DNA from: Cylicocyclus nassatus
Lineage: Eukaryota; Nematoda; Chromadorea; Rhabditida; Strongylidae
Direction: 5' to 3'
DNA length: 64,000 nt
Assembly (NCBI GenBank): GCA_958299035.1
Contig: CATQJL010000316.1
Coordinates: forward strand, 30,569,441-30,633,440
Shown: piece by piece, positions 50,027-61,599 of the stretch
How positions within the stretch are numbered: the first letter of the stretch is position 1
Layout of the letters: the number at the start of each line of letters is the position of its first letter
The notes under the pieces: model-generated
Database searches by the model: none
Seen by the model: only the letters and a program-made list of their open reading frames with translations
What the model was told of the DNA's origin: nothing
Translations under genes and position numbers: made by a program

Positions 50027-50800
50027 GCTCGGCACGAGGTGGTTAGTTGAAAATGCAAAAAACGAATTCCCTCTTTACTTCGCCACAAAAGTACGACATC
50101 CCCTTGACACACTAACGAACAAATCAAACATGAAAACAAACAGAATGAAACAGAATACAAGACCGACAATAAATAGGCAAAAATGACTAGTGATTGTTTG
50201 TATTCTCCGGGTTGGCGGCAGGCTGTGTCCGCCTCGCACCACCGCGAGCTTGGAGCAACTTTGCCGCTGCCATCCAGATAATTTGGATGGCTATAACTAG
50301 GCGGGGAGGAGAGAGTTTGGGGAGTACAAGAGCTGTTTTGTAGAATAATAGATGTAGATTACTTTTATGTAAAAAATTTGAAAAAATTATGTGAAGAATA
50401 GAAATTATATGACTTTGTTTGCGCTAAGCCACCTCGGGTGGCTATCCAGGTGGCTTGAAACCACCTAGTCGCGAAAAAAGTTTGCCATACCCTTAGTTCA
50501 CATAATTTTTTCATAATTTTTCATATATGGTCCCATCTCCCCATTGCCCATCTATACACCTATTTTGGTGCCATTTCATCTTCACTTCGCTGTAAATAAA
50601 CCCTTTGTTTATTCGCTGACGGCATGCCGGCAGCGTGCCGGCAGCAGATCGAAAGACAGTGTTATGCTCTTCCGCAAAAACGACTTTCCCTTTGCTTTTT
50701 CCCCCAAAAACGATATCCAGCTTGCTTTGCAAGCCACCTGTGCCCACCCCTGTTCACAACATCAAAGCTCTACTGCGGTTTTGGGAAACGTTATTATTCT
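50027..50800. repeat. Dispersed repeat family, copy in u5
   Basis: Near-identical to 25,404-26,170 and part of the highly similar core shared by u3 and u5. The same hairpins of GCCACC/GGTGGC and CCGGCA run are present. Confidence 0.55.
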
Positions 50801-51369
50801 GATCTAAATTCTAAGGTTACCATTTACATCTAGTTTCGCATCTGGGTCATAATAATGGTCCACTTATCCAACATGCTCTGCATTGGCAAAAGCTTGTTTT
50901 TATCAAACTGTGAAGCTCTCTGAAACTTGATTGGTAATGATCCACCAGACTGCGCTACCACTTTTTGAGAGCGCAGAGTAATAAACGAACTGGTTTGCTA
51001 GAGTTACAATGAAGTGAGTGGGCAGGCAGATTCCTGCTAATTGTTAGCAGATGTTCTTGAAAATGCGCATCCCTAAGTTTACTAACACATTTGTAATTAT
51101 TCCGCTTTAGCCATTCTGCGATACTCGATTTCAACCGCTTATTTACTAGAAATAAATCGTAATCAAATCAGGCAAAGGCTCATTTAAAACACAACCATTT
51201 CTAGAAGAGGAAACACAATGCGGAAAAACCAAGTGGAGGAGGTCACAAAAGGCTGCATTACATTTTTTTATGAGCGTCCGGTTAATGTTTTATGGCACTT
51301 TTGACCATCATTAGGGCTTTCTTCGTTAGCAGAAACAAATGCTAATCAAACCCTACCTCATAATGACTC

Positions 51370-51395
51370 TTTTTACCCCCCCCCCCCCTTCAACT
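51370..51395. repeat. Poly-C tract in u5
   Basis: A C-run of about 14 replaces ordinary sequence found at the u3 equivalent (26,780). It is a local expansion with no other feature. Confidence 0.6.
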
Positions 51396-54300
51396 TGTTT
51401 TCTGTGATTTTTTATCGAGCATTAAAGTTAGAGAGCCAACGCGGAACTCATATACCTAGAGTTTTTTTAAATTAGAAATCTGCATGCGAATGTTGCCCTT
51501 TCAAGCACGACTTTGCACGACTTTGCACGCCTTTTGGCCACAGCAAATGTACTTTCATATTTTCAGCTCTACTGTTTGCTTGGACAGAATGAATTAATGA
51601 TTTTCGTGATTACATTTGCCACTGTTTACCAAGCTGGTTTAGATTTGAACGTATTGCTGTAACTCGTTTTCTTGTTTACTATCCTGTAATTTCTTGGTTA
51701 CGAACTATAGCGCTACTGCTTTCGAAAATGGCAAGGGGCATTCCAGAGAGTATGGCCACAATATGAATGAAATAATAGAAAAGTCGGAAATTTTTTTTGT
51801 TAGTTATTACCATCCTATTCGAGAACTTTATGAATACAAAATTTTCACGGAATTTTTGAGAAAAGTACATACATATGCAGCTCGCGGGTCACTGAATTTA
51901 AGACTTCGATCTTTTAGTTATGGTTCAGAAATTTTGATTCCTTGATTTCTATAAAAAGGGAAAATGAGGAACTAAAATTATTTAGCCGGATTATTTAGGA
52001 AGTTTTGTCCGATAGGGCTGCACAAAGAAACACGCCTACATGCTGATTTCAAATGTGTGTCTCATATATCTTGAGGCCCCGGTCAGAATTTGCTCAAAGT
52101 CGCTCAAAAGCGCCCCAAAGGTCCCAAATTTCTCTGACTCTCTTCACCTTCTCTATTCTCCTCACACGAGAAAGCGAAGAGACAGAAGAATATGGGCGCT
52201 TTTGGACGCTTTTGAGCGCTCGGACTCTGGCCGAGGCCTTTTCTTCCTTACTCATCGCACCCTGGGTCCTCGGTTACTATTGCACCAGAAGTACTGAGAA
52301 TAAAAATCGCGCGGTTGATGACTCCCTTTTAATAATTTTTTGTTGCTATAAAGTTGCAGAATATCGGACAAATTTTCAAAAGGTGAAAACAATTTCCAAA
52401 CTTTGGTTGATTTCTGCTTTAAAAACAAGCGTGCTTTACTGTTAGCAAATAGTATCAAATACGCCGTAGTAGCTAGCCTTCTTGTTCTTTTATTTTTCGA
52501 GATTTTATGGACATTCAGACTTTCATTTATGAGAAGAAGATCGGCTAATTTTATTAATTCTTCGATCAGTCTGATGTGCATCACCACAGCGAACACTTGA
52601 TGAACATATCAACTATGACAAATGTAGCAGATGTCGGTCGTAAAACCATTTGGCCACGAGATTCTTGAGAACCACTCAATCAGTTTTTTGTATTCATGCA
52701 GCGGCTGTAGATGATTCATCCTTAGGCTAATGATGGGAATTTTTTGGTTGTTTTGGCAAAGCGATGATTCAAAGAACACATGCTTAGATGACTTTAAATT
52801 TTCCCATAGAAGAATAGGCAAAATGCGTTTCACTGCTAATTATGCAGCAAAAAATTATGGCTCTCACTTCTCATGGTACATAGCCCTCAAAAATCAATTT
52901 CCTATCTAAATTTAAATCAAAGTTATAATTTTTCAACTATTTTGTGCAGTGTTCGTGTTTTTTGCAATTTAGATCCTTTTCTTTCCCATTACGCTTGACT
53001 TGTCACAAAGAATTTAATTTGTGCTGCAAACGAAGCGTGCAATAAACTTTCTATGTTAGCTTTTCCGACGGGTTTGTGTCCGTCGCTATTTTGTCAACCT
53101 TCTGTGGATATCAATATTCGGTAAATAGTGAACTAGCAAGCATGGAAGTAAATATTGTAAGTTATAAGCACAAATTGTTTTTTGGTTTCCTTGTAGTATC
53201 GCAATAATTTTATCTGCTCCTATAAGTAAGCATGGTAATCTTTGAATATCAAGCTTATCTTTTAGCAAGCATTCAAAAGTGGATGTTTTAATTTTTGAAT
53301 GCCTGCTTGCGGAGCCTTGCAAATCTCTTCGAAGTTCGTGACTCAATTTCCGACCTTCACTTTTTTACCCAGACAGCTCGCGAGGTTAGTAACTTCACTG
53401 CTAGTTGCTTCACATATTAGACAGACGGCTCTTAATAAATGCAACCATTTCAACGCTTTCTATTCGCAAATCTCTTCCAAAGTTTATATTTTCTTTAACG
53501 CCGAATTATCGCTATACCGTTTCTTCTTCTCGCCTTTGAATTTATGTCGTCGCAAATGTAAATCAAATGGCATTAGCGTGTTGATGGCATCGACACCTTG
53601 CACAAATGCTTTCTTTCCATGCAACTTTCAAAAATGTAAGTCTATTCTTATATGTTCTAATTTTCGTACCCGTATTTAGGCTTCTACAATCTCGCGTAAA
53701 TGGTAAAAAATGCTTAAAAGGAAGCTGAAACAAATTTTCAACAGTCTTTCATGATTGTGTTTTGGATTATGGAAAGATTAGCGCTTCAAAGTTCTGTCAG
53801 CTCCAAATAATTTGTAATTTGGACAGATTGGTGAAATGAAAGTTGGTTCTATAATGCTGAACCCAGAACTTCTTATTATAAATATCACTTTTATGTTTCC
53901 TTGCTATCTGTAACGTAATTACTAAGTAGGAAACAGTTCATTCACGAATTTGCTGTCAGCATTCGCAATCTCAACAATCATACGATCAAAAAAAAAAACA
54001 CTGATCCTAAAGCCAGACACCTTTTTTCTTGGTGACGAGACAAAGGACAGCGTTGCCAGCGAAATTAGTAATTCAACCGCGTTGAGATTCAACAATTTAA
54101 ATTCGATTTTTTCCAAGCTTCTTTCATTCTCAGCTTTCAACATTCGCATTTGTCGGCTAGAGCAGAATATTTGGTTCCTTGTGTTAAATATGGTAATTCG
54201 TCAGAACTTGAATGTTGAATGCATGAACTCCATACATTCAGCTTCTCTTAAACAATTGTTGGAACAAAAACCAGCATTAGCATGCGCTATTTTATAACAT

Positions 54301-54549
54301 TATCCTATTTACATACTAGCCAGTACGTCTCAGTATTTCAATTTCTTAAGATTTGAAATTCTGCTTCGACGGTGTTTTTTCATGCTTCTTTCCTATTATG
54401 TTAGACTCTGTGACTCAAAAATAGAATCCGCCATGATTCACTAGCAAACGAAATTTAGCTTACTACACAATCAAGAAGACTTACAGTCGATGATGCTCAC
54501 ATCATTCCGCATTTCTAGTCTAAAATCAAAATTCTGTCCATGAAAATCT

Positions 54550-55220
54550 TGCTGAGAATGTAAGCGAATCACCTTGCTTTTCCTCTGCTTTACTAGTCTG
54601 TCAATTCTGAAGAAGTAATTTCTTAATCTGGAGTTATATGCTGACATAGAGAAAAGTCCTTAAGTTACGTTCTAATCTCTTGTCAACCAAAGCGATGCTA
54701 CCACTTGGTTTTTCACTTACTCCTTGAATTGTGAAATTGCTTGATTTCCCTCATCAACAACACTTTTAACTCTCATCATGCAGTAAAGGTGCACTTTAGT
54801 ATAACATACGTCTTCCTCTATACTTCTTACATCAAATCCTTCATGTCCCTTTTGCCCACTTGTCTAATCAAAAATAACTAAATTTTCAAGTTTAGCAAAC
54901 ATTTGCAGAACATCCCGACGCCATAGCATCTGCTCTTGAACAACTTGGTATGTTACCAGAGCAAATATGACCATTGGATCCCCTAATGTATATTTTTTCT
55001 TGCAAACAGGCACATTTATTCGGGGAGTAGCATTTTGAGCGTATCGTCTTATACAGGATTTTTGTCATCAACATATGTTTTGTTTGCTTTTGTGTGTTTT
55101 CTTCGAAAGCACGTAAGCAAGTTGTTTTCTCAATAAGTAATTTGCAGATCTTGACTTTTTATTGCTTGCAGATTTGGAGACTTGATAGTGCTAAATACAT
55201 CAACATTACTTCTTAATACC
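54550..55220. other. Unique AT-rich spacer after the array
   Basis: Similarity to u3 ends near 54,550. I see no gene, RNA or element in this stretch; the minus ORF at 54,892-55,074 has six cysteines in 60 codons but no start context or match. Confidence 0.4.
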
Positions 55221-55960
55221 AAAGCTCGGCACGAGGTGGATTCCCGAATTTGCAAAAAACGAAGTCCCTTTGACTTTACAATGAAAGTACGACATCCGCC
55301 ATGAGATTTTAGAGGAGAAAACACGTGAAAGAGAAGGGCACAAAGCAAAGCAAAAAAAAACGCCAAAAAAGAATCAAGCAAACGCGATGATGTTCGTATT
55401 TTCCGGATTGGCGGCATGGCCTATCCAGCGCGCAGCAAAACGCGCCTGGAGCAGCGTTGCTGCTGCCATCCAAGGGGTTGAGCCGGTCTAGGAAGCAATT
55501 TGTAGGGTTTGGGATGCAGGTGAAAATTATGTAAAGAAGGTAAGAAAATCATAAGGGAAAAATTTATGACTTTTTTCTTCCCAAGCCACCTCAGGTGGCT
55601 TCCAGGTGGCTTGAAAGCCACCTGACTCCGAAAAGAGTTTGGCACTCCTTCGCTCACATAATTTTCCCATATTTTTTCATACGTAGTTTTAACTCCTCGT
55701 TGCCCATCTACACACCAATTTTGGTGTCGTTTCATTTTCACTTCGTTGTAGACAAACCCCTTGTTTGTTTGGGCGGGCATGTTGCCGGCATGCCGGCAGC
55801 GTGCCAGCGGCACGTGGACCATATATCGAGAGACAGCAGTATGTTACTCGGCAAAAACGATATTTTCTTTGCTTTTTCTCCGAGAAACGATACCCAGCTT
55901 GCTTGGTAAGAAACCTGTGCCGTGCCCTGCTCAATATATCTGAAGATTTGTCGCATTTGT
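55221..55960. repeat. Dispersed repeat family, third copy outside the array
   Basis: A diverged copy of 25,404-26,170, from GCTCGGCACGAGGTGG to CCTGTGCCGTGCCC. Its presence outside the array shows the family is dispersed and not just part of the tandem unit. Reading frames are not kept between copies. Confidence 0.6.
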
Positions 55961-56084
55961 GCTTGACTTCTATTTTTCTGCTATTAACAACTACAGTAGA
56001 CTAATCCTGCGCTCGTATGACCTAAAGTTTGCATATGATACTAGAGATTTTGGATTGTTTCTATCGAATCGTCTTAAATACTTC

Positions 56085-56608
56085 CAGTTTTGAATTTTTA
56101 CCGCAATAAGTCACACAGTTTTTCAATTTTGATCAGATTGCAGGTTACTCTTCGATAGAGCAAAGCAAGTTCTAAGATGGCATGTAGGTGTTCGCACCAA
56201 GTTCAGCACCGAGTCAGAAGTCGAAATCTGAAAAATACCGAATTTATCTCTATGTGCAGGTTATTTTATGTTGAAACCAATATTTCTCGGGACTACACTT
56301 AAGGAAAGCTGAAAGTCTAATTGTATTTCCAGGGTTGTGGTATACATTTACTTATGTGTAAACGACGCAGCATCCCTTTTTTGAAAGCTTGGAAATTTCA
56401 GTTCTTTTGGTTTCTAGCAGAGAGTATGTCTGATGTGAATTGTATATGTATAAGCAAGTATGGTAGGTTTTTTGGACAATGACATGAGTTTACAATTATT
56501 GGGCCGGAAAGTTGCAAATTTGGCTTCCAACTCGTGATGTGCTAAATCTGATGCGAACATCTACATGAAATCTTACACAGCTTGCTTTGCTCTAGCGAAT
56601 AATATCCT
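56085..56608. mobile_element. Degenerate mariner-type MITE
   Basis: The GATAGAGCAAAGCAAG motif at 56,155 and its inverse CAGCTTGCTTTGCTCTAG near 56,580 match the arms of the complete MITE at 17,438-18,303; the outer ends are lost. The right edge abuts the interspersed repeat at 56,612. Confidence 0.55.
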
Positions 56609-56611
56609 GCA

Positions 56612-57105
56612 CTAGCTGGCTTACCCGGCTCCGCCGTATGTTCCGAATAGAAAATTCCATTTCTCAACCGATCCGGACCAAACTTGGCACACATACCCTT
56701 CGGGCCCCGGCGGGTGTCACAGTCCACTTTTCGTTATCGATCGATGTCGATTTTATCGATTTTTTGCAAAATTTGAGCTAGGGGGCTGGAATTTGGCAGA
56801 GGGGTGTAATCGAGCATGCTGATCACCCCCACGAGGGTGATCAGCATGCTCGATTACCCCTGTGCCAACTCCCAGCCCTGTAGCTCAAATTTTGCAAAAA
56901 ATCGATAAAATCAATATCGATCGATGACGAAAAGTAGCCTATGACACCCGCCGGGGCCCGAAGTGTATGTGTGCCAAGTTTGGTCCCGATCGGTTCAGAA
57001 ATGGAATTTTCTATTCGGAACATACGTACAGACAGACAGACATACATACAGACAGACATACATGCAGACAGACAAACAGACATTCAGCTATATATATAAG
57101 ATTGT
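56612..57105. repeat. Inverted pair of short interspersed repeats
   Basis: Arms 56,638-56,828 and 56,832-57,026 are inverted copies that meet at TGATCACCCCCACGAGGGTGATCA. Each arm has the GTGCCAAGTTTGGTCCGGATCG-type motif and TCGATCGAT; the right arm continues into GACAGACA repeats and a TATATATAAG tail. They belong to the family in 39,736-40,380. The left arm starts CTAGCTGGCTTACCCGGCTCC. Confidence 0.7.
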
Positions 57106-57420
57106 AATGAGGATGACTTATTGATTTGAAAATTTAGGATAAAGAACTCTTATGAGACACCTAATCAACTAGTCGGGAATTAGCGAAATCTACTACTGAT
57201 ATGTGGAAGTGCACATATTGAGCACATAGCAAAATTCTTCACCAAAAATTCACAGCAAAAAATTATCACAGAATCTGTAGTAAAGATATGGCAAAAATAT
57301 CTCCACAATGGATCAACGTCGCTCTTATGCATAACAGCTAGTCCGCTGTGAAGCTGCGGCAGAACTTCAAAAGCATTCAATCAATTATTAGCTGTATTTT
57401 AATCACTTAAGTTTCACTTA

Positions 57421-58363
57421 CAGGGTGCGCCAAAAGTACTTGCGTCAACTTTGCATACGTGCTGCAAAAAAACTACTTAAAGTTTTGATTTCAAAATTTA
57501 TGAGGTAGAATGCTGCTATCATTCTCTACAAAGTAGCGTTTTGTGAGCCCAAGTGATTGCCATACCTTTGTGCAAATAATGAAATTGTCGAACTAATACT
57601 TTTGGAAGGCGCTAAAACCTAATTTTTCGGTAGTTATAATTGATTCCGTAACTGGAGTTTGAGACATCTTCAAGGATTTTTATGTCCACAGTGTGGAGGA
57701 GGCTTTGCGCTATCGAATCGTAGTACTGGCGTTGCCAACAATTATTCTTCCAAAAATGGCAACAAATAGTACACAAATGTCACCCGCGTGTCAGTGGCCG
57801 TTTTAAAATCAAATCACATTTGTAAGCTACAGAAAGGTGCCTGTCACCGGATTCAATGTTATAGTGCTTTCACAAAGCTTCTAGATAAATATTCAGTTCT
57901 TTTCCACTGATGAAATTGAACTCCAACCTCTGATCTGGAGTCAATTTCTGCTTTTCTTTCGCTCATTTGTACCCCTAAAATGTGCAGTTTTTGAGCATGT
58001 AGCAAACGCATTACTTTGTTTAAACGCCGATAATTTTCTTGTTAAACCATCCTAGATTTTGCGCTTACAGCATGTTGCAGCCGAAAACTTGCTCTATCAT
58101 GTGGCTCGTTCCTTGTGTCACAGAAGCATTTTTCTATGAAGAAGCAGAAGATTCTCTGAAAAAATACCTGCGTGTTGCGCGCAACTTAATCAGTATGATG
58201 TTTTGTGAATTTTCTCAAGCCACACTTAGAAATTCCAATTCATACTATAGCCTCTTAGTGACAAACCGTACTGAAACAAAATAGCTTTTTGCCTATCGCT
58301 GATCTCGTCTTACACGAGTTTTGCGTTGCAGAATACACGCGCAAATAATTCTGGCGCACCCTG
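57421..58363. mobile_element. 943-bp TIR element (Tc1/mariner-like)
   Basis: Ends are CAGGGTGCGCCAAAAGTACT and, reverse-complemented, CAGGGTGCGCCAGAATTATT, with TA on both sides. The plus ORF at 58,039-58,284 has no transposase motif. It is a non-autonomous element between the array and the receptor gene. Confidence 0.75.
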
Positions 58364-58369
58364 TAGTCT

Positions 58370-59528
58370 ACATACTCGCTTCTTCTCCTGCAGATTAGTA
58401 ATCGTTTTTAGAAATTTCTCAACCACTTGCTCCTGTCTCTGCGAAAATTGTTGAGATAGAGAGGCTCATTATATTTCAGACGTTGAAGGGTTGACCTCTT
58501 CATCCAGAAATCTTATAGTTCTTGCTAAGTGAATCGACAACAAGTTTTACCTTCCATGACGGACACCAAAGCATTTTATTTTTTGTTACATCTCACTCTC
58601 TATCATGCAGTACGTAGCCTCTAAATTCTCTTCTTCGCTGTGGGGATAAATTATACCGAAATTGCTTCGAATCAAGTCAGAGACCCGGATTGCTTTCATT
58701 GCTTTCTGTACTCTACAACACCCAAGTCGTGCTTAGCTCCATTCATTCCGCAAGTTAGTTTTCTCAGCTCTAGTGGATTAACTTTCTTCCTTATCACAAC
58801 ACTGGCTAAGTTAAATGTAACAAGTCCCGTGCACTGCGTAGGTAGTATCAGCAATGTTTTCAAAGTGTTCATCGCAAGCTGAAGTCAGCAACGACTGTAT
58901 CTGCTCAGGCTGGAATCATTGGAATCTTTCTAGAAAAGCACCAACCAATATGCGAAGGAGATAGATGGCCCATCAAATCATTACAACGCAATCTCGTTTG
59001 CATTCACCTTTTTTGCAGCATTAGAGTACATCACTCGGCGCGATATGGTATTTAATTTCCTGTGCAATCGGGCATGCTAGAATACTTCCTAGGTTTGGTA
59101 AAGACTGGTGTTTGAAATTCTGTGCGAAGTCGAAAGTAAATATGCTCTAGAAGCTTCGCCTCAAAATTCGTGTAGAAAATATCAGTTATTTAAAATACAG
59201 CTCTCTGGTACATGAGGCTAATTTTTTGAAAGGAGTTATCAGTTTGTTATATGTTTTTCAAATTTTGAACAGCCAATAAAAGTGTTCACACTTTGCGGAA
59301 GAAGGTTTAGCTTCGTTTAATCTACTGGCTAAAATTGACTTCTATTTCTCATCCACTCATCATTTTCTATTAACACTATTTTTCATATTCTCGCAAATCC
59401 ACGCCTTTTTTCATTATGAAATTTTCATCTTGTACTTTTTTCCTATTGGCATGTTCTCTTTTCGTCTTCACCGGCAAAGCTCACTCTTTAAAGTACTACC
59501 ACCTTATTCATTTTTCTTGTTGTTTCAG
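58370..59528. other. Upstream region of the receptor gene
   Basis: No element or gene recognised. The ORF at 58,640-58,882 (80 codons) is open but has no splice or start support. A short ATG-led hydrophobic frame at 59,416 resembles a signal peptide but cannot be spliced in frame to the receptor exon. Promoter elements cannot be named from sequence alone. Confidence 0.35.
59519..59528 (+). promoter_or_regulatory. Probable trans-splice acceptor before the ATG
   Basis: TTTTCTTGTTGTTTCAG ends directly at the start codon of the receptor gene at 59,529. A strong 3' splice site with no upstream in-frame exon is the usual sign of spliced-leader addition in nematodes. An unrecognised 5' untranslated exon is the alternative. 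Confidence 0.55.
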
Positions 59529-61573
59529 ATGTACCATGATTATGTGCAAGTGAATGCCTCAAGTGTAGATGGATTTGAAGAACGGGTCACGTATCATACT
59601 GTAAATACTATTTTGGGTGTTGCTTGCACTATTATCAACTTCATCCTACTAGTAATTTTTCTAGGATACCGACCGTTTCGCACACGTTATGTGGTAAGTT
59701 TTTTCCAATATCACTGCACCAAGAATACTCAAAACGTTTTATTAGAAATCAACAACGGCTTATGAATCTTGAGTTTATGCAAATTATCCAGTCTTTTCCA
59801 GCTGCTCATCCAACTATGCATTGGTGATTTGATCTACTCTGTAGCTGCCACACTTACGGGTCTGAATCGGATTCAGCTATACTCGGCGGCAGCCAGAACG
59901 CTTACGCTCCCAGTTAGAACTACGGGGGATTGCGCGACGGAGTTATGGCTCCAGCTGAAGTTAATAGGTATTGCATATACGGATCTAAAACTCAAATCAA
60001 AGTACAAACACCAGCTACTTGTGTACTTTTGTACTTATGTAGTATTGTACCCTTTCTAAGCGAACGTCGTTCCAGGTGACTTATTTATTCCTGTGACCAT
60101 CTTTTGGATGGGTGTTGAAAGATTTATTGCCATTTCTTTCCCGCTTTTTTATCGACTGAATGTAGACAGGAAACCGTTGAAGTAAGCATTTTACGCTACT
60201 TTACATTGTAGAAAAAATCGTCCTTTACTCCCTACTTCTAGAGACTCAGTTTCAGATGTGTATTCATACCACTGCTTAGCAGCATGTTCGTTGCCATATC
60301 CGTCACATATGCCTTTTTCACAGCCATTCACTACAATCATCTAACCCAATACCACTGTGGGCGCAAAGCCACCTTTGGCGAAGGATTTTCTACTTTTCTT
60401 TATGTATCGAATATTTTCTGCAATGTTTTGTCCACTGTGTTAAACGGAGCTGCTTATATCAAGGCGAAGGGGATGACGAAAAATGTGTAAGTGAAATTAT
60501 GTGATCTTGCCAAGTCATCTCCACAACTCATTTTTTCAGTCCTCGTGCCCAGCGTCAAGTGGCTATCATTAGGTACTACTTACTGATTTCTGTGTTATCT
60601 ACAGTATTAGTAACGCTGCCAAATACGATCGCTCTCTTCCAAGTGTATGTGAAATCGGTGAGCTGTTTTTTGAGTTCAGTTACATGTATCGAAACAGTGT
60701 GCAATTTTGCAAAACGTCTAAAAATTGCTTTAAAGTAGTGAGCGACCTTACGATGGTTCTTATTATACCCAGATTCATAGCTAAAACGTCAAACCAGCAG
60801 CGGGTTTTCGGGGAAGTTAGTCGCAGTCTTTTCTTTGATCTAAATTTTGAATATTTTTGAGCGTCTTGACAGCATGATGACTTCTTCGTGGTGCGTCCGC
60901 ATCCTCCCTGCTAATTACTCTGCTAATTTATTACAGTATTAAGGCTGCTAACCTCTGAAGGCTTGGCTTTCAGGGAATAAATTTGAGAGCCCGAGACTGA
61001 TATAGTTTCCAGAGACAAAAGTTAATATTGCAAAATTGATAGAACTCAAACTTTATGCTTTTCTCTCTTGAAGCATTATTTCCCAGAATTCTCAGTTTTC
61101 AAAACATCCCAAGCGCGTGAGCTGCCACATTTCCACCTATCTTATAGCGTATTATCACTGTAACTATAAATCTGCACATCCTAATTGCTAGTTCTCAATG
61201 AATTTGCAACAATAGTGAAAGAGTAAATAATGTGGCATTTAGCTTTGCTGTCAATGTCTGAACAGATGTGGTTTATTACAGGTCAGCGATGCGATCTCAA
61301 AACCATCAGTGTGGATGCAAACGGTGAATTCGGGCATTCACCTTTTTGTTTACTTGGCTTTGAATCGAGATTTTCGAAAACGAGCCATTTATCTTGCGCA
61401 TTGCGGAACTAAAGAGAAAGAATTTTCTAGTACGTCATTTTTCTAGTGTTGCTTTCGATTAACGACACAAAAATGGTTTTACAGATCACTATCCAGATTC
61501 AGTGGTTGCTGATGGCGCAGATAAAACTTTGATCAAAGAGGGAAAGCAGCCGCAGGAGCTTATACATCATTAG
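59529..61573 (+). CDS. Seven-TM chemoreceptor, Srsx-like, 7 exons, 340 aa
   Basis: Exons: 59,529-59,693; 59,802-59,967; 60,076-60,181; 60,256-60,486; 60,540-60,657; 61,282-61,429; 61,485-61,573. All introns are GT–AG and phases agree, giving one 340-residue frame. It should be a plasma-membrane G-protein-coupled receptor, probably on chemosensory neurons. Seen: N-glycosylation site NAS (9-11); TM1 24-46; TM2 58-76 with a conserved-type Asp (GD); Cys99 and Cys180 placed for the TM3–loop-2 disulfide; TM3 ending in ERF (125-127) where rhodopsin-like receptors have DRY; TM4 149-169; TM5 187-213; TM6 231-258; TM7 270-290 with NSGIHLFVY (278-286) in place of NPxxY, then a DFRKR helix-8 start. The length and motifs suit the nematode Srsx or a related serpentine family; the exact family is inferred. 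Intron 5 (624 bp) is much longer than the others (53-108 bp). The gene is intact and stands alone. Confidence 0.85.
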
Positions 61574-61578
61574 AAAGA

Positions 61579-61584
61579 ATAAAA
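61579..61584 (+). terminator. Polyadenylation signal of the receptor gene
   Basis: AATAAA starts six bases after the TAG stop, so the 3' untranslated region would be very short (a few tens of bases), as is common in nematodes. Confidence 0.65.
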
Positions 61585-61599
61585 CGGGAACTTACCTTT

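Larger units (their letters stand above)
37650..54550. repeat. Tandem-array unit 5 (u5)
   Basis: This unit repeats u3: block C at 38,530-38,650 (AATAAA lost), then sequence matching 18,300-21,990 interrupted by inserts at 39,064-40,380, 41,043-41,919 and 44,857-45,231, the LTR element (45,392-49,309), the dispersed repeat (50,027-50,800), block D at 53,490-53,630, and an end near 54,550 beyond which similarity to u3 stops. Stretches 42,000-44,800 and 50,830-54,500 hold no recognisable gene. A 49,500-49,620 segment is missing from u3. Confidence 0.65.

Noticed and set aside
59416..59520. Signal-peptide exon for the receptor
   Set aside because: The only GT donor (near 59,501) leads out of frame into the next exon.
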